Assembly: GCA_963556065.3 (NCBI GenBank)
Contig: CAUVYH020000005.1
Location: 434,001-498,000 of the forward strand
Source of the DNA: JBAXTE01 sp963556065
GTDB lineage: Bacteria; Bacteroidota; Bacteroidia; Bacteroidales; WCHB1-69
Length of the DNA: 64,000 nucleotides
Direction of reading: 5' to 3'
Part shown: positions 33,235-42,736 of the stretch, piece by piece
Layout of the letters: each line of letters starts with the position of its first letter
Position numbering within the stretch: position 1 is the stretch's first letter
Notes under the pieces: generated by a model
What the model was told of the DNA's origin: nothing
The model's input: the letters and a program-made list of their open reading frames with translations, nothing else
Database searches by the model: none
Position numbers and translations under genes: made by a program

Positions 33235-34872
33235 TTACATCATTCCACCCATGCCGCCTGGCATACCACCGCCCATTGGCATTGCAGGGGTTTCTTCCTT
33301 GATCTCAGCTAAAACACATTCGGTAGTTAGTAACATACCAGCGATTGAAGCTGCATTTTCCAAAGCAATACGAGCAACTTTAGTCGGATCGATAACACCG
33401 GCTTTGTATAAGTTTTCATAAACTTCGGTGCGAGCATTGAATCCGAAATCATCTTTTCCTTCTTTTACCTTGTTCACGACAACCGAACCTTCGTGTCCAG
33501 CATTTGTTACGATTTGACGCAATGGTTCTTCGAGGGCTCTGCGAACGATTTCAATTCCGATTTTTTCATCTTCATTAATACAGGTTGTATTATTAAGTGT
33601 TTCGATGGCACGGATGTAAGCAATGCCGCCACCAGGGATGATCCCTTCTTCAATAGCAGCACGGGTTGCGTGTAAGGCATCGTCGAAACGATCTTTTTTC
33701 TCTTTCATTTCCACTTCCGAAGCCGCACCAACATAGATTACGGCAACGCCACCGGCTAATTTTGCCAAACGTTCCTGAAGTTTTTCCTTATCGTAGTCTG
33801 AAGTTGATTTTTCGATCTGGCCTTTAATCATGCCGATACGAGCATCAATGGCTGATTTTTCACCTTTACCGCTAACGATGGTAGTGTTTTCTTTATCCAC
33901 GGTGATTTTTTCAGCAGTACCTAGATATTCCAAAGTTGCATCTTCGAGTTTGTATCCTTTTTCTTCGCTGATTACCGTTGCACCGGTTAAGATAGCGATA
34001 TCTTCCAGCATTTCTTTTCTTCTATCACCAAAACCAGGAGCCTTAACTGCAACAATTTTTAATGAACCGCGGAGACGATTAACTACTAATGTGGCTAAAG
34101 CTTCGCTGTCGATATCTTCCGAAATGACCAATAAAGGACGACCGGTTTGAAGTGATTTTTCCAGAATCGGTAAAAATTCTTTCATGTTGCTGATTTTCTT
34201 GTCATAAAGCAAGATGTATGGATTTTCGTAAACGGCTTCCATTTTTTCAGCGTCGGTAACAAAATAAGGAGAGATATATCCGCGGTCGAATTGCATTCCT
34301 TCTACTACTTTTACGGTCGTTTCGGTACCTTTAGCTTCTTCAATGGTAATTACACCTTCTTTTTTTACCTTCGACATCGCTTCGGCAATCATTTTTCCGA
34401 TAAAGCTATCATTATTTGCCGAAATCGTAGCTACTTGCTCAATTTGTTCAATATTTTCGCCAATAACTTTTGAACGTTTTTTTAAGTCGTTGATAACCAT
34501 TTCAACAGCTTTATCAATACCACGTTTTAAATCCATCGGATTAGCACCGGCTGTAACATTTTTTAAACCGGTATTAAAAATGATTTGAGCTAGTAAAGTA
34601 GCAGTGGTAGTACCATCTCCGGCCTGATCGTTGGTTTTGGAAGCCACTTCTTTAACCATTTGAGCTCCCATGTTTGCAACTGCGTCTTCCAGTTCAATTT
34701 CTTTTGCTACGGTTACTCCGTCTTTAGTAATGTGAGGTGCACCGTATTTTTTATCGATAATCACATTTCTGCCTTTTGGTCCCAAGGTTACTTTTACTGC
34801 GTCTGCCAAAGCATTAACGCCTTTTTTTAATTGTTCGCGGGCTTCCCAATTATATAAAATATCTTTTGCCAT
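33235..34872 (-). CDS. groL: chaperonin GroEL (545 aa)
   Basis: The large subunit of the chaperonin folding chamber, working with GroES in the cytoplasm. All hallmarks are present: KVTLGPKGRNV near residue 28, AGDGTTTATLLAQ with the catalytic Asp near 87, GGGIAYIRA near 414, and the C-terminal GGM tail (MPMGGGMPGGMGGMM). Length fits the family. Transcribed after groES with a 38-bp gap and closed by a strong terminator. No CIRCE repeat is seen upstream of groES, so HrcA control is not supported by the sequence. Confidence 0.98.
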   Translation of the reverse strand: MAKDILYNWEAREQLKKGVNALADAVKVTLGPKGRNVIIDKKYGAPHITKDGVTVAKEIELEDAVANMGAQMVKEVASKTNDQAGDGTTTATLLAQIIFNTGLKNVTAGANPMDLKRGIDKAVEMVINDLKKRSKVIGENIEQIEQVATISANNDSFIGKMIAEAMSKVKKEGVITIEEAKGTETTVKVVEGMQFDRGYISPYFVTDAEKMEAVYENPYILLYDKKISNMKEFLPILEKSLQTGRPLLVISEDIDSEALATLVVNRLRGSLKIVAVKAPGFGDRRKEMLEDIAILTGATVISEEKGYKLEDATLEYLGTAEKITVDKENTTIVSGKGEKSAIDARIGMIKGQIEKSTSDYDKEKLQERLAKLAGGVAVIYVGAASEVEMKEKKDRFDDALHATRAAIEEGIIPGGGIAYIRAIETLNNTTCINEDEKIGIEIVRRALEEPLRQIVTNAGHEGSVVVNKVKEGKDDFGFNARTEVYENLYKAGVIDPTKVARIALENAASIAGMLLTTECVLAEIKEETPAMPMGGGMPGGMGGMM

Positions 34873-34910
34873 TTTAAAATGTTGTTTTTTAGATTAGTAA
34901 ATGATGTTGA

Positions 34911-35189
34911 TTAGATTACGGCCAAAATGTCCGATTCTTTCATGATTAAATAGTTCTTTCCGTCGATGGTGATTTCAGTACCGGCATATTTTCCATATAG
35001 TACTGTGTCATTAACTTTTACAGTCATCGGCTCATCTTTTTTGCCGGCTCCTACGGCTAAAACTACTCCTTTTTGAGGCTTTTCTTTAGCGGTATCGGGG
35101 ATGATGATTCCTCCGGTGGTCTTTTCTTCTGCTGCAGAAGGTTCCAACACAACTCTGTCTGCTAATGGTGTAATGTTTAATCTTGCCAT
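34911..35189 (-). CDS. groES: co-chaperonin GroES (92 aa)
   Basis: Lid of the GroEL chamber. Complete and standard: PLADRVVLEPSAAEEKTTGG with the mobile loop, GGIIIPDTAKEKPQKG, and the C-terminal MKESDILAVI. It is first gene of the groES-groEL operon. The 263-bp region upstream (35190-35452) is AT-rich and shows neither CIRCE nor a consensus TAnnTTTG element, so the heat-shock promoter is not identified. Confidence 0.97.
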   Translation of the reverse strand: MARLNITPLADRVVLEPSAAEEKTTGGIIIPDTAKEKPQKGVVLAVGAGKKDEPMTVKVNDTVLYGKYAGTEITIDGKNYLIMKESDILAVI

Positions 35190-35393
35190 ATTCGTTTATT
35201 TTATAGTTTTATTTATGTTCTGTCCGTGGGACTAATTCCATGCCATATTCGAATGGTTTTTCAATGAATTAGCTTTATGCTTTGATTTAAATGGTTGAAA
35301 TATATAGCTTTAAATGTAATAAATGAATAATTCTAGAACTTTTTGCCTTTTTTGTATGTGTCATTTTTTCATTTTGATATGACAGGGTGGCAG

Positions 35394-35429
35394 AAAAAAA
35401 GAGTTGTCGTTATATTTCGACAACTCTTT
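35394..35429 (-). terminator. terminator of the sigma54-regulator/lptE/TPR/secG operon
   Basis: GAGTTGTCG / CGACAACTC with an 8-base loop; minus-strand T run. It lies 24 bp after the secG stop. Confidence 0.8.
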
Positions 35430-35452
35430 AATAATTTCGAATAAAAGCATGC

Positions 35453-35791
35453 TTATTTTGCCGGTTGCTCCTGTGCCGCAGGTTTTTGTTGCGCCGCAGG
35501 TTTTTCAGCAGGTTTTTCAGCCTTTTTTTCTGTCTTTTGTGCTTCTGTTGTTTCTGCAGTAGTATCATGGCTTGGAGCTGCAAATGCTGATAAAAAGCTA
35601 AAGACTACAATTAAAATTGCTAAGGTCCAAGTTGCTTTTTCTAATACGTCAGCGGTTCTGCGAACACCCATGACTTGGTTTTGTGATGAAAAATTTGAAG
35701 CTAATCCGCCTCCCTTTGGGTTTTGTACCAATACTACAAAGACTAATAGGATAGATGCGATGATTACGAGTACCATTAAAAACATTAACAT
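35453..35791 (-). CDS. secG: preprotein translocase subunit SecG (112 aa)
   Basis: Small membrane subunit of the SecYEG export channel. Two membrane helices (residues 2-24 and 52-71) surround the conserved cytoplasmic loop VLVQNPKGGGLASNF then VMGVRRTADVLEKATW. The Ala/Pro/Lys/Glu-rich tail after residue 78 is low complexity and typical of Bacteroidota SecG. It is the last gene of the four-gene operon that begins with the sigma54 activator; the start is 3 bp after the TPR gene stop. Confidence 0.93.
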   Translation of the reverse strand: MLMFLMVLVIIASILLVFVVLVQNPKGGGLASNFSSQNQVMGVRRTADVLEKATWTLAILIVVFSFLSAFAAPSHDTTAETTEAQKTEKKAEKPAEKPAAQQKPAAQEQPAK

Positions 35792-35794
35792 AGC

Positions 35795-36478
35795 TTATCG
35801 TTTTTGATTATTAACTTTATTTTTTTCTGCTTCTTCAATTAAGTTTGCAAAGTAACGGTTTTTTTCTGGATTTTTCAAACTTAATGTGCGATAAATTTTT
35901 ATAGCTTTGTCATAATGCTTTTGCTTCACATATATTTTTGCCAGTGTTTCACTGGCAATATCGTCGTGTTCGGCTAAACTTGACTTTGCATTTTCAACTT
36001 GTTTTAGGGCTTCCTCTGTGGGCTTCGAAACTTTTATGGTTTGTTCGGTAAATCGTTCCACCAGATTATCCAGTGTGATTTTTTGAGCTTCGATTTTTTG
36101 AGCTTCTTTTATGCTCTCAGTTGTTTTTTTTTCTGTTGAGGGCTCTTTATGTTCTAGTTCTATTTCTTTTTCAGTTATCGATATTTTAGCTTCGGCGTTA
36201 TTGATTTTTTCTTCTTCAGAAGAAGCTGCTTTAATAGGGACTTTCGAATATAGTTTGCATAAATGGTAAAATTGAGATCTGCTTTGAGCAAAACAGATTT
36301 TCCGGGCAATTATTTTTTTGCCTAACGATGGATTAACCTGATTCCAGTAACCGGCAACCAATAAATGAGGTATCGAAAAATAGGGGTATTGATAGGCGAT
36401 AACCTCAAGATTTGTATTATCGGTTTGGGTCATCATCGAAGGAGCGTTGATGAGCTCGATTAAATGTTCTTTTTCCAT
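35795..36478 (-). CDS. TPR-containing conserved protein (227 aa)
   Basis: A soluble protein. The N-terminal 75 residues (LIELINAPSMMTQTDNTNLE, YQYPYFSIPHLLVAG) are a conserved Bacteroidota domain of unknown role. Then comes a Lys/Glu-rich linker and a C-terminal pair of TPR-like helices (LAKIYVKQKHYDKAIKIYRT, SLKNPEKNRYFANLIEEAEK). It lies between lptE (13-bp gap) and secG (3-bp gap), so it may take part in envelope biogenesis. That is inferred from location only. Confidence 0.8.
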   Translation of the reverse strand: MEKEHLIELINAPSMMTQTDNTNLEVIAYQYPYFSIPHLLVAGYWNQVNPSLGKKIIARKICFAQSRSQFYHLCKLYSKVPIKAASSEEEKINNAEAKISITEKEIELEHKEPSTEKKTTESIKEAQKIEAQKITLDNLVERFTEQTIKVSKPTEEALKQVENAKSSLAEHDDIASETLAKIYVKQKHYDKAIKIYRTLSLKNPEKNRYFANLIEEAEKNKVNNQKR

Positions 36479-36491
36479 GCTCTTTTTATTT

Positions 36492-37034
36492 TTACCAATT
36501 CACGAATGCTTTGTTATAAATATCTTCTACTAATAATTCGTTGATTTGATTTACAAGATCCGATTCTACTTCCGATAGATTTTTCGAGCTCGAGTAGTCA
36601 AGATAGCGGCTAAATGATTGCTCAAAATTTTGCTTTTCATCGAATCGGTTTGTATATCTGACATTTATAGTGATTGTAAGTCGGTTAAGTGCTGCTGTTT
36701 GGTCCCCTTGAATTGCTATTGGCTGTGTAAAGTATTGAGTGATTTCACCCTCAAAGGTTAAATCGGCTCCGCCCCCAATTAAAACCAAGTTACTTTGCGA
36801 TTGGACTTTTGTTCTTAGTGCTTCTGTAAATTGACTGCTCAGGGATGGATTTACCAAAGATGCATTATTTGGAAATGTTTTTATGGATGCGGTTTTTGCC
36901 TCTTTTGGAATAGAGGCTCCGCTAAAAGTGTAAGAAACACATGAATATAATCCGATAAATAGCAATAAGAGTATAATTCCCACTATTTTTGTGGATTGAA
37001 TGTGTTTAAGCATTTTTGTGATTTTAGTGCTCAT
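36492..37034 (-). CDS. lptE: LPS-assembly lipoprotein LptE (180 aa)
   Basis: The outer membrane lipoprotein that plugs and assists LptD in placing LPS at the cell surface. A lipobox ends in LLFIGLYSC with Cys near residue 32. The mature part has the LptE pattern of Bacteroidota: YTFSGASIPKEAKTASIKTF, then LSSQFTEALRTKVQSQSNLV, then DLTFEGEITQY and LTITINVRYTNRFDEKQNFE. The start ATG 37034 is 3 bp after the sigma54 activator stop. An earlier internal Met (residue 8) could also serve. Neighbours secG and the TPR protein support an envelope role. Confidence 0.88.
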   Translation of the reverse strand: MSTKITKMLKHIQSTKIVGIILLLLFIGLYSCVSYTFSGASIPKEAKTASIKTFPNNASLVNPSLSSQFTEALRTKVQSQSNLVLIGGGADLTFEGEITQYFTQPIAIQGDQTAALNRLTITINVRYTNRFDEKQNFEQSFSRYLDYSSSKNLSEVESDLVNQINELLVEDIYNKAFVNW

Positions 37035-37037
37035 GAT

Positions 37038-38288
37038 TTATTCGATATTATATTCTTTGATTTTTCGGTAAAGCGTACGCTCCGATATGCCTAGGTCGAT
37101 AGCGGCATACTTCCGTTTACCGTTATGTTTATTGAGCGCTTTCAAAATAAGGTCGCGTTCTTTTTTTTCTATCGATAATGAATCGTCGGCATGAATAGTA
37201 GAAGCTTCTTCGTATGGATACTCGTCGATGGTTTCTTCGAATTCGTTGAGGTTGTAAGGTGAATTCTCGCCAGTTTCGTGAATCAAATCATCATCAATTT
37301 TTATTAATTTATTGAGAATAGCTCCTTTATGTTTGTTATCGAGGTTTACGGCACCACCGGATGAGATGATTTCGGCGACCAAGTGTTTTAGTTCTGTTAC
37401 GTCGTGTTTCAAGTCACCCAAGAATCCGTATATGAGTTCACGCTCGAAGCTTTCGCTTGTACTTGGTTTGCGTTCCCTAAATAAAATGGGCAAGTCTGAT
37501 TTACCGGCATCGGCAGGAAGAAATTGTAGTAAAATCTTAGCATCAATTAATCGTTCCGATTCAATAATTGAGATTTGTTCCGTAATGTTTTTTAGTTGGC
37601 GCACGTTCCCGGGCCACCGGTAAGATTTTAAAATGTTTTCGGCTTCAGGGTCGAGATGGATTGGAGGAATTTTAAATTTGTCTGCAAAATCGCTGGCAAA
37701 CTTTCTAAACAGCAACAGGACATCTTCTTTTCGTTCGCGAAGTGGTGGAACTTCAATAGGAACTGTGTTTAGCCGATAAAAGAGATCTTCTCTAAATTTC
37801 CCATTTGTGATGGCTTCTTGGAGGTTAACATTAGTGGCAGCAACTACTCTGACATTCGTTTTCTGTGGTTTTGATGAGCCTACACGGATAAATTCACCGG
37901 TTTCGAGTACCCGTAAAAGACGAGCTTGCGTGGAAAGAGGCATTTCTGCTACTTCATCAAGAAAAATGGTGCCTCCGTTTACTACCTCAAAGTAACCTTT
38001 TCTGGCATCACTGGCTCCGGTAAAAGATCCTTTTTCGTGACCGAATAATTCCGAATCAATTGTGCCTTCGGGAATTGCCCCGCAATTAACAGCAATATAT
38101 GCTCCGTGTTTGCGGGCACTGTATTGATGGATGATTTGTGGAAATCGTTCTTTCCCTACGCCACTTTCCCCTGTAATGAGTACCGCCAAATCGGTTGGAG
38201 CTACTTGCAATGCAATACTTATAGCGCGTTCCAGTTTCGGTGAGTTGCCAATAATTCCAAATCTAAGTTTTATCGATTGCAATTCCAT
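37038..38288 (-). CDS. sigma54-dependent transcriptional activator, no receiver domain (416 aa)
   Basis: An AAA+ activator that opens sigma54 promoters. Walker A GESGVGKE is at 40-47, the sigma54-contact loop at 87-92 is GSFTGA (a one-residue variant of GAFTGA), Walker B TIFLDE is at 107-112, and the arginine finger region FREDLFYRLN is near 170. A Fis-like HTH closes the protein (KRKYAAIDLGISERTLYRKI). There is no N-terminal sensor domain; the protein starts directly with the AAA+ core, so activity may be set by abundance or a partner. It heads the operon with lptE and secG, a conserved layout in Bacteroidota. Confidence 0.92.
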   Translation of the reverse strand: MELQSIKLRFGIIGNSPKLERAISIALQVAPTDLAVLITGESGVGKERFPQIIHQYSARKHGAYIAVNCGAIPEGTIDSELFGHEKGSFTGASDARKGYFEVVNGGTIFLDEVAEMPLSTQARLLRVLETGEFIRVGSSKPQKTNVRVVAATNVNLQEAITNGKFREDLFYRLNTVPIEVPPLRERKEDVLLLFRKFASDFADKFKIPPIHLDPEAENILKSYRWPGNVRQLKNITEQISIIESERLIDAKILLQFLPADAGKSDLPILFRERKPSTSESFERELIYGFLGDLKHDVTELKHLVAEIISSGGAVNLDNKHKGAILNKLIKIDDDLIHETGENSPYNLNEFEETIDEYPYEEASTIHADDSLSIEKKERDLILKALNKHNGKRKYAAIDLGISERTLYRKIKEYNIE

Positions 38289-38310
38289 TATTATAAGATC
38301 TAATTGATGA

Positions 38311-38318
38311 CAAAAATA
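38311..38318 (-). promoter_or_regulatory. TAnnTTTG -7 element for the sigma54-activator operon
   Basis: TATTTTTG on the minus strand, 22 bp before ATG 38288; a housekeeping promoter type, not a -24/-12 site. Confidence 0.5.
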
Positions 38319-38573
38319 CTAAAAATAACTGACATTTTGGCAATTTTTTCTGGATTTAACGTCAAAAAACAGCAATTAACCTAAAGAATAATTATTCAAA
38401 GTCCTAAGCGAATGTTTCTGCTTATTTTTTATCTCATTGATTTTTTTGTCATTGTAATCCTTGGATTTATAAAAAATATTTGGAATATAGGTCTTTTTTA
38501 AGGTTATGGTTTTATATGTTGGCATTAAGGGGTTTTGGGTAAAGATTATATTTCATTTTTGAGGAATACACAT

Positions 38574-38610
38574 AAAAAAAGCTGTTCACCAACGATGAAC
38601 AGCTTTTTTT
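38574..38610 (-). terminator. terminator of the RRM protein gene
   Basis: AAAAAAAGCTGTTCA / TGAACAGCTTTTTTT, a perfect 15-bp pairing around CCAACGA; works in both directions. It ends 16 bp after the stop. The rest of 38289-38573 holds no gene. Confidence 0.88.
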
Positions 38611-38625
38611 ATGCTTCGCTAAAAA

Positions 38626-38937
38626 TTAGTATCTGCGATTTCCACCATTTCCGCCGTTTCCACGATCTCCACGATAGTCGTTACGAGGTCTGTCTTCTTT
38701 AGGACGAGCTTCGGTAACATTTAAGTTACGACCATTGATTTCCATACCGTTAAGTGCGTTTAAGGCTTCGTTAGCTTCGCTATCGTTAGGCATTTCTACA
38801 AATGCAAATCCTTTACTTCTGCCGGTGAATTTGTCAGTAATAATTTTTACAGAATTAACTTCGCCGTATTCAGCGAATAAATCTGATAATTGATTTTCTG
38901 TTGCTGTAAAAGCAACATTTCCTACGTAAATGTTCAT
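38626..38937 (-). CDS. RRM-type RNA-binding protein (103 aa)
   Basis: A single RNA recognition motif: RNP2 is NIYVGNVAF at residues 2-10 and RNP1 is KGFAFVEM near 42-49. A Gly/Arg/Asn-rich tail follows (RGDRGNGGNGGNRRY). This is the small RNA-binding protein common in Bacteroidota and cyanobacteria, thought to act as an RNA chaperone or post-transcriptional regulator; these phyla often lack Hfq. ATG 38937 is used because RNP2 follows it immediately; the 13 residues added by the longer frame are unlike the family. Short TACCTTTA -7-like sequence lies upstream (38966-38973). Confidence 0.92.
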   Translation of the reverse strand: MNIYVGNVAFTATENQLSDLFAEYGEVNSVKIITDKFTGRSKGFAFVEMPNDSEANEALNALNGMEINGRNLNVTEARPKEDRPRNDYRGDRGNGGNGGNRRY

Positions 38938-39239
38938 TTTCCTTTGATTGATAATTAATACGCTGTAAAGGTACACTTTTTTTAATTACAATAATCATCT
39001 TGTAATTCTTTATGGATAATTATTTTTTATTTGTGATTTATTAATTGTGATATTTGGCTTGAAAATTAATATTTAGGCTTAGGTAAATAATGAATGGCAT
39101 GTTTTTTAAGAATCAATCTTTTTTTAAAAAAATTATTAAGAAATTCTCATTTTTTTCATTTTCACGAATAAAAAAAAGATACAATAAAACGAAATAAAGA
39201 GAAAATTGGCAGAAAATGTCAAGTGCTCTTGAGTATAAA
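38938..39239. other. 302-bp AT-rich gap, no gene seen
   Basis: Upstream region of the RRM gene and downstream region of the phosphatase remnant. Several A and T runs, no hairpin strong enough to call. Confidence 0.4.
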
Positions 39240-40429
39240 TTAAATATACTCTAACGTAACCTGTTTTAGGAACTTGTTTTCGAGAAGTCGTGCGATGTGC
39301 TTAATTACAGTTCGGCGAATTTCAAGTTCCATCGGAAGATTCGGATCTTGATGTGCGGTGTTAATGCGTGTGCCGATTACAAAGCGAATTTCATCGCTTT
39401 CGAGGAAGTATTTTACAATTAAGTCGGCGGGTCCGCGACCGAGGGAGGTTTTTTTACTGTATTCCTCTAACATCCGGTTTACCTTGCTTAGGGTCAGGAT
39501 CCCCTCGGTGATTAGGTTGATGCCATCCATTTTTGAAATCGGAGGCAATTCAGGATCTTCAAATTCAAAAACATCTACGACTTTTTTGTTGAGGACTTTT
39601 GCCATGATATCTGCAGTGGTTCCTCCACAAAGGACTTTGATTCCATTGAATGTCTTTACGATGTTTCCATAATCAACATCTCGTTCCATTTCGTATGGAG
39701 GGCCGGTACACAAAAGCATTTTTCGGGGTTCACGGAAATAGATTGAAGCGCAGGTCGTATCATCAAGCGGCGAATAATTATCGTGCATATTGGCACGATT
39801 CACCAATTTATTTGCGATGTTTTGTCCCGAAATATCCGGAGTTTGGTTAATAAGTCCGAGGATATATTCGATGATTTTTTCCCGTGGCCATCCAAAAGGG
39901 TTTTTTTCGCTACCCATTCCCGATTGTTCAATTCCATCCGAAAACAAAGTAATCCGATCCTCTTTTTGGGCGTAAAACGAACAATAGAGTAATTCTCTTT
40001 TTGTTTTATCGGGAGTGTCTAAAATCATACATTGCCATTCCGGTTCATATACTTTTCCCCCTCTGGTGATGACACATTGTGGATTTTCGTATTCTATAAT
40101 ATTAACTTTTCCCGTCGGATTCAATATCAATGACGGCAAAAGTGGAATACGCAATTTTGCGCTCGCTACAAATGGGGGAAGGGTTTTAATTATTATTTCC
40201 GCTATACGAGCCGGGTCACGATGCTCTTTAGTGAAGTTCATGGCCATTTTTGGCTGTAAGCGTTCCTAAAACATTCGCTTTTACGCCATGTCCCATGCCC
40301 ATCAGATAATACAGCAATAACACGATTTTCATCTTTAAGGCGTTCGGATAAAAAAACATCACCACAAATCCGTTGATCGTGATAATAACGTTGCGCATAG
40401 CTAACCTCTATATAAAAATCGGTTCCCAT
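39240..40429 (-). pseudogene. PP2C/SpoIIE-type phosphatase of a H2-sensor cluster, frameshifted
   Basis: Two frames together make one SpoIIE-like serine phosphatase: 40429 to about 40297 gives DFYIEVSYAQRYYHDQRICGDVF and VIAVLSDGHG, and 39240-40247 gives the rest. Reading across the break, removal of one base near 40297 and one near 40248 restores LSDGMGHG VKANVLGTLTAK MAMNFTKEHRD, the expected conserved run. The phosphatase core has the metal Asp residues (GDVF, SDGMGHG, FSDGIEQSG, DDTTC). It starts 5 bp after the hydrogenase/PAS frame. In group C sensory [FeFe]-hydrogenase loci such a phosphatase is the usual output partner. Either decayed or hit by sequencing errors. Confidence 0.8.
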
Positions 40430-40434
40430 ACTCG

Positions 40435-42305
40435 TTACTTTTGTTCTTTTTTAAACGATTCGATTACTGAGTTGAGCATACGCTCTGTTTCAGAGGCACC
40501 TTCGCCGAGCAAAAAACCAATTTGCTGAACCATTCTGAGATTTTCGTCGATTACATCGGTAATTCTCTTTTCAAATTCGTCGTATCGAACTTCAGGAGCA
40601 TGGAAGTTGCGAATTATTGCCCCCGCCATTTTATCGGTTTCGACAGTAAACACATTTAAGATGAATTTTTGTTCACCAATAGTAATATCTTTATCGACAA
40701 TGGATTCATTGCTTTGCAAAGCAAACTCAAACATACTGTTGACGGCAGGTGGCATTAGCGAGGCTAGATCGGCACCTTTAAGTCCGGGAATTACGTCGTT
40801 AATCAATTGAGCGTCTTCTCCGATAATGTCTATAAATTTTTGATTGGTTTCTACAATTTTTAAGCGATTATCGTAAAGTACGATTCCTGCCGATATTTTA
40901 TTGATGATACTGGTTAGTGCAGTTGTGGCATTTGTAAATAATTGTTCTTTTTTGTCGAGATTGTCTTTGTACTGTTCAATCTCAATTTTATAGCAACCGA
41001 ATGCGTTCGTCATTCTGTTTCATAAATCGCGACAATGCTTTTTGGCTGTTAATCGAACGGCGTAGGCACATGTCGGGGTGCCCGTTGCCTTGTGCAATGC
41101 CAATTGCTAATTCGGTGCAGTTTTTAAATCCGCAAGCTCCGCAGCCGTGTTCCAGATCATTGTTGTCGTCTCCTAATTTGGCTAAAATTTCTGCAATTTG
41201 TTTTTTGCCGGGTAGTTTTCTTCGTTGATCGTTTGCATGATAAACCGCCGGTGTTTCTATATCTGCATATTTTTCAATTTCAGCTTCCCATTTAGTATAA
41301 TTCAAATTGCTGATTCTTTTTTTGGCGTAATCGATGGTGTAGGCGCTGCGAGAGTGCTTATTATTGGAAGTTGCACAGCCTGGACCCATCATACATCCTT
41401 GACACATAAAGAGGTTGAGGTGTTTATGCAACATTTCGATATCTTCTTCAAATGTTTTTATCGCTTCTTTTACATCCGAACTACTTTCAACTGTTGGATG
41501 GGTCGAGTGAGTAGGGATTTGTCAGGAGAGCAGGATTCTAAAATCCCTTCACTTATCGGGTATAAAGCTCCTTTTTCGCCGATGGGACTGTCAAAATCCG
41601 AGTATTCTACTTTTCCTTCCGTAATTTTGATCTTTTTCAAATAGCTGACGAAGTTCTATAAAGGTTATGGCTGAATCGGGGCGAAGTGTTCCGGAATATT
41701 TTAAAAGTTCGTTTTTATTGGCAATGCAGGGTCCAATGTAAACAACCTTAGCGGTATCGCCATATATCTTACGCATAATAGTTGTTGCAACAATCATGGG
41801 GGAAGGGATGGGGCGAAAGGTTGTCGATAAGCTCGGGATGATATTTTCTCTACCAGTTCAACGACCGAAGGACAATTTGCAGTGAGGTAATATTTTCCCT
41901 TAAAATCGGAGAAAAGTTTTTTATATTGCAGGGCTACAATATCCACAGGCAAAAGCGGCTTCGTGTACTTTGCTAAACCCCAGCATTCGAAGCATGGAAA
42001 CAAATTTTTTATAATCGGCGATGTCCGGTAAACTCCCGATGAAATGGAAGGGTCACAAATGGCAATTACATCTTTGTTTTTCAGATAAAATAGATGAAAC
42101 CTCTTCGGTAGTCTGTCGAAACTGAATGGCGTTTACCGGACAATTTATGGTAACAGATTTCCGCATCCAATACATCGATCGGGGAGAGATGTCCGCCCAT
42201 TCGGGTGAGTTCTTTTACGTCAATAGCCTTTACCGGGCAATTGCGAATGCATGCAAAACAGAGCGTACATTTGTCTGTTTCTACGTAAAAAAGTGGCGTT
42301 TCCAT
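40435..42305 (-). pseudogene. [FeFe]-hydrogenase-like H2 sensor (HydS/HsfB type) with C-terminal PAS, multiply frameshifted
   Basis: Pieces in four frames make one protein. First two 4Fe-4S motifs (CTLCFACIRNCP; RCIGCGNC after repair), then the H-domain: L1 TANCPSVVELVEK, L2 VVYIGPCIANKNE, L3 FMCQGCMMGPGC. Next a 4Fe-4S motif CGACGFKNC and a PAS domain (AGIVLYDNRLKIVETNQKFI). These variant cysteine motifs (TANCP instead of TSCCP, GPGC) are those of group C sensory hydrogenases, not of catalytic ones. Single-base insertions are needed near 40990, 41510, 41628, 41815, 41846, 41947, 42025, 42085 and 42150 to keep frame; each repair gives a natural protein. The ferredoxin gene precedes it and the phosphatase follows. 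Confidence 0.82.
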
Positions 42306-42316
42306 AGGATTGCAAA

Positions 42317-42571
42317 TTATTCGGTTTCAAAGATTGTAGAAAGTAAAAAGGTCACATCTTCGGGAGTAACATGTTTGTGCATTTTTCCGTTAATTTCTAA
42401 AACCGGACCTTCCGCACAAATTCCTACGCAATGCTTCCCATGAAAACTTACACAATTTTCTAAATTATGCATCTTGATATATTGATTTATGCGCATCAGC
42501 ACTTCTTTGTTTCCACGTGAAAAACATGAACTGCCTAAACATATTGCAATGTCAATCTTTTGATCGTTCAT
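42317..42571 (-). CDS. thioredoxin-like [2Fe-2S] ferredoxin (84 aa)
   Basis: A NuoE-C-terminal-like [2Fe-2S] protein with ligands C11-x4-C16 and C48-x3-C52 (CLGSSC; CVGIC). Length 84 is that of stand-alone forms next to [FeFe]-hydrogenases, where it passes electrons to or from the hydrogenase-like subunit. Start is 71 bp after a TAAATTTG -7 element (42642-42649). Its stop is 11 bp before the hydrogenase frame, so it leads the H2-sensor operon. Unlike its two partners the gene is intact. Confidence 0.87.
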   Translation of the reverse strand: MNDQKIDIAICLGSSCFSRGNKEVLMRINQYIKMHNLENCVSFHGKHCVGICAEGPVLEINGKMHKHVTPEDVTFLLSTIFETE

Positions 42572-42641
42572 TCTTTTTTGTATTTCGATTTGTACTAATT
42601 TTATTGAACGCTGTAGCTTTATAAAAAGAGAACTTTTATGG

Positions 42642-42649
42642 CAAATTTA
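42642..42649 (-). promoter_or_regulatory. TAnnTTTG -7 element for the H2-sensor operon
   Basis: TAAATTTG on the minus strand, 70 bp before ATG 42571. Confidence 0.4.
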
Positions 42650-42736
42650 ATGATTTTTTTTCAGATAACAGGTATGTTGAAGTTAAATCAACAACATTGT
42701 CAGACCCTAGATTATATTCTATTGAATTTTTAGAGT

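Noticed and set aside
35190..35452. CIRCE operator upstream of groES
   Set aside because: The 9-bp arms of CIRCE are not present in either orientation.
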